From Halomonas sp. CH40 (GTDB taxonomy: Bacteria > Pseudomonadota > Gammaproteobacteria > Pseudomonadales > Halomonadaceae), in assembly GCA_041875495.1 (NCBI GenBank), contig CP112982.1:3534001-3598000 (forward strand): a stretch of DNA of 64,000 nt. Direction: 5' to 3'. The notes beneath the pieces were generated by a model that did no database searches, was not told where the DNA came from, and worked only from the letters and a program-made list of their open reading frames with translations. Position 1 is the stretch's first letter, and the number at the start of each line of letters is the position of its first letter. Positions 63,085 to 64,000 of the stretch are shown in pieces. A program made the position numbers and the translations under genes.

Positions 63085-64000
63085 TCAGGAAACGAGCTTG
63101 GCGACCACTCGCTGCCAGGATATGCCAGCCGCCTGGTAGGCTTCTCGTCCTTGTTCGCCCATCTGCTTTGTGCGGCTGCGGTTTACATAGGCGTCATCCA
63201 GCGCAGCGGCCAATGTATTGGGGTCTGGTTCACACTGCCAACCGGTCACACCATGCTCTACAAAAGCCGTTGGGCCGCCGCTATCAGTACAGGTAATCAC
63301 CGCTTTGGATGACAACATGGCTTCCAGTGTGATGTAGCCGTAGTCTTCGTCAAAGGTAGGAAACGCAACGGCTAAGGCGTGCGCATAAAGGGTGCGTTTT
63401 TCCTGCTCGGAAATATGGCCCAGCATGCGAATGCGGTGACCTAACCCCAGCCGCTCAATCTGTGCTTCAAGTTGATACCGCTCGCTGCCCTCCCCAGTCA
63501 GCAGCAATGTGACAGGAGAACGCGTTAGCGCCATCGCCTCGATCAACAGTGACTGGCGTTTTAGCGGTTCAAGGCGGCTTGGATAAACCACATATCCCCA
63601 GTCGTTAGCAGAGTAAAAGTGTTCAGCCTGATAGGGCGGGTGGTAAAGCGGCTCAGCAGTCAAACCGTTATAATGCATCAAGCGTTCGGCAACACGCGGG
63701 GAGTTGGCAAACAAGCGTTTGGCGCTAACGAGATGGCGCTGATCAAAAGCCTCTACCTGCGGTTTCAAAGCAGATAACGCTGGGCTTGCCTGTTTTGCAT
63801 CATAAAGTTCGTAGCAGACGCGATGCTGATGCATCAGCCAGATCACATGCTCAGGGTGCTGTACGCCATAGGTGGGAAATTGTAGGCTGATCACACGATC
63901 AACCGCTACATCGTTAGGTGCACTGAGGTCCAACTGTTCGGCAAATGCCATCTGGCGTTCGATTTCCACTTCACCATAATGAAAAGGCAAGCGCAGACAT
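63085..64000 (-). CDS. GT4-family glycosyltransferase (5'-truncated by window edge)
   Basis: At least 304 residues of a retaining glycosyltransferase. The C-terminal half shows VVYPSRLEPLKRQSLLIEAM, LTGEGSERYQLE, RIRMLGHISEQEKRTLYAHA and the EX7E region DEDYGYITLEAMLSSKAVITC, followed by GGPTAFVEHGVTGW, all typical of family GT4. The frame stays open to the window edge and the segment LPFHYGEVEIERQM at the left looks like the start region, so most of the gene is here. Acceptor unknown; it may build capsule, exopolysaccharide or LPS sugar near the surface-protein locus. Confidence 0.87.
   Translation of the reverse strand, partial: CLRLPFHYGEVEIERQMAFAEQLDLSAPNDVAVDRVISLQFPTYGVQHPEHVIWLMHQHRVCYELYDAKQASPALSALKPQVEAFDQRHLVSAKRLFANSPRVAERLMHYNGLTAEPLYHPPYQAEHFYSANDWGYVVYPSRLEPLKRQSLLIEAMALTRSPVTLLLTGEGSERYQLEAQIERLGLGHRIRMLGHISEQEKRTLYAHALAVAFPTFDEDYGYITLEAMLSSKAVITCTDSGGPTAFVEHGVTGWQCEPDPNTLAAALDDAYVNRSRTKQMGEQGREAYQAAGISWQRVVAKLVS

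Overview
The window looks like chromosomal DNA of a moderately halophilic gammaproteobacterium, most probably Halomonas or a close relative (Halomonadaceae). This is inferred from gene order and protein style: many blocks match the order known from Pseudomonas (argH | hemC-hemD; lptM-lysA-dapF-DUF484-xerC; pst-phoU | phoR-phoB; ubiA-ubiC; oxyR-recG; gmk-rpoZ-spoT-ridA), while surface proteins are strongly acidic. No rRNA, tRNA, CRISPR array, insertion sequence or prophage was seen.

Left part (1-17.9 kb) is mostly housekeeping. A tightly packed minus-strand operon runs argH-lptM-lysA-dapF-DUF484-xerC-HAD phosphatase, with several stop/start overlaps. Divergent from it is hemC-hemD-hemX-hemY. 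Then come a tandem pair of fluoride channels (crcB), a DUF72 protein, a sodium-dependent NSS transporter, a HexR-type regulator and uvrD.

The 18-27.6 kb region is the most unusual accessory block: a Ter stress-response locus. On the minus strand five tightly coupled genes (DUF1523 membrane protein, phosphoribosyltransferase with TRSP domain, HAD phosphatase, StiP-type phosphoribosyltransferase, citrate-lyase-like C-C lyase) are followed by a TerZ-like protein, TerB, a CaCA Ca2+/Na+ exchanger and two more TerD proteins. A two-domain TerD (TerA-like) gene is divergent. The enzymes match the predicted nucleoside-like metabolite module of Ter systems, but no ATP-grasp or TerC gene is present here. 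The exchanger sits where a membrane partner would be expected.

From 27.8 to 54.5 kb lie an AAA/PD-DEXK protein, an orphan TakP-like TRAP binding protein, a thioesterase, the phosphate regulon (pstS, pstCAB-phoU, phoR-phoB) with an identical 17-bp Pho-box core before pstC and before phoB, cysZ, ubiA/ubiC, a rubredoxin-reductase-like enzyme, HU with a coupled small gene, yccS, recG-oxyR, an SDR protein, the gmk-rpoZ-spoT-ridA stringent-response operon, a DNA glycosylase, a periplasmic histidine phosphatase and a 25-residue lipoprotein gene.

The right end (54.7-64 kb) is a cell-surface locus: two paralogous trypsin-like peptidases without signal peptides, each with three DUF4214 repeats (one with a 42-unit Glu-Pro/Asp-Pro linker), a SapC protein, a large acidic S-layer/RTX-like DUF4214 protein with a long AT-rich upstream region holding a perfect 20-bp palindrome, and a GT4 glycosyltransferase cut by the window edge.
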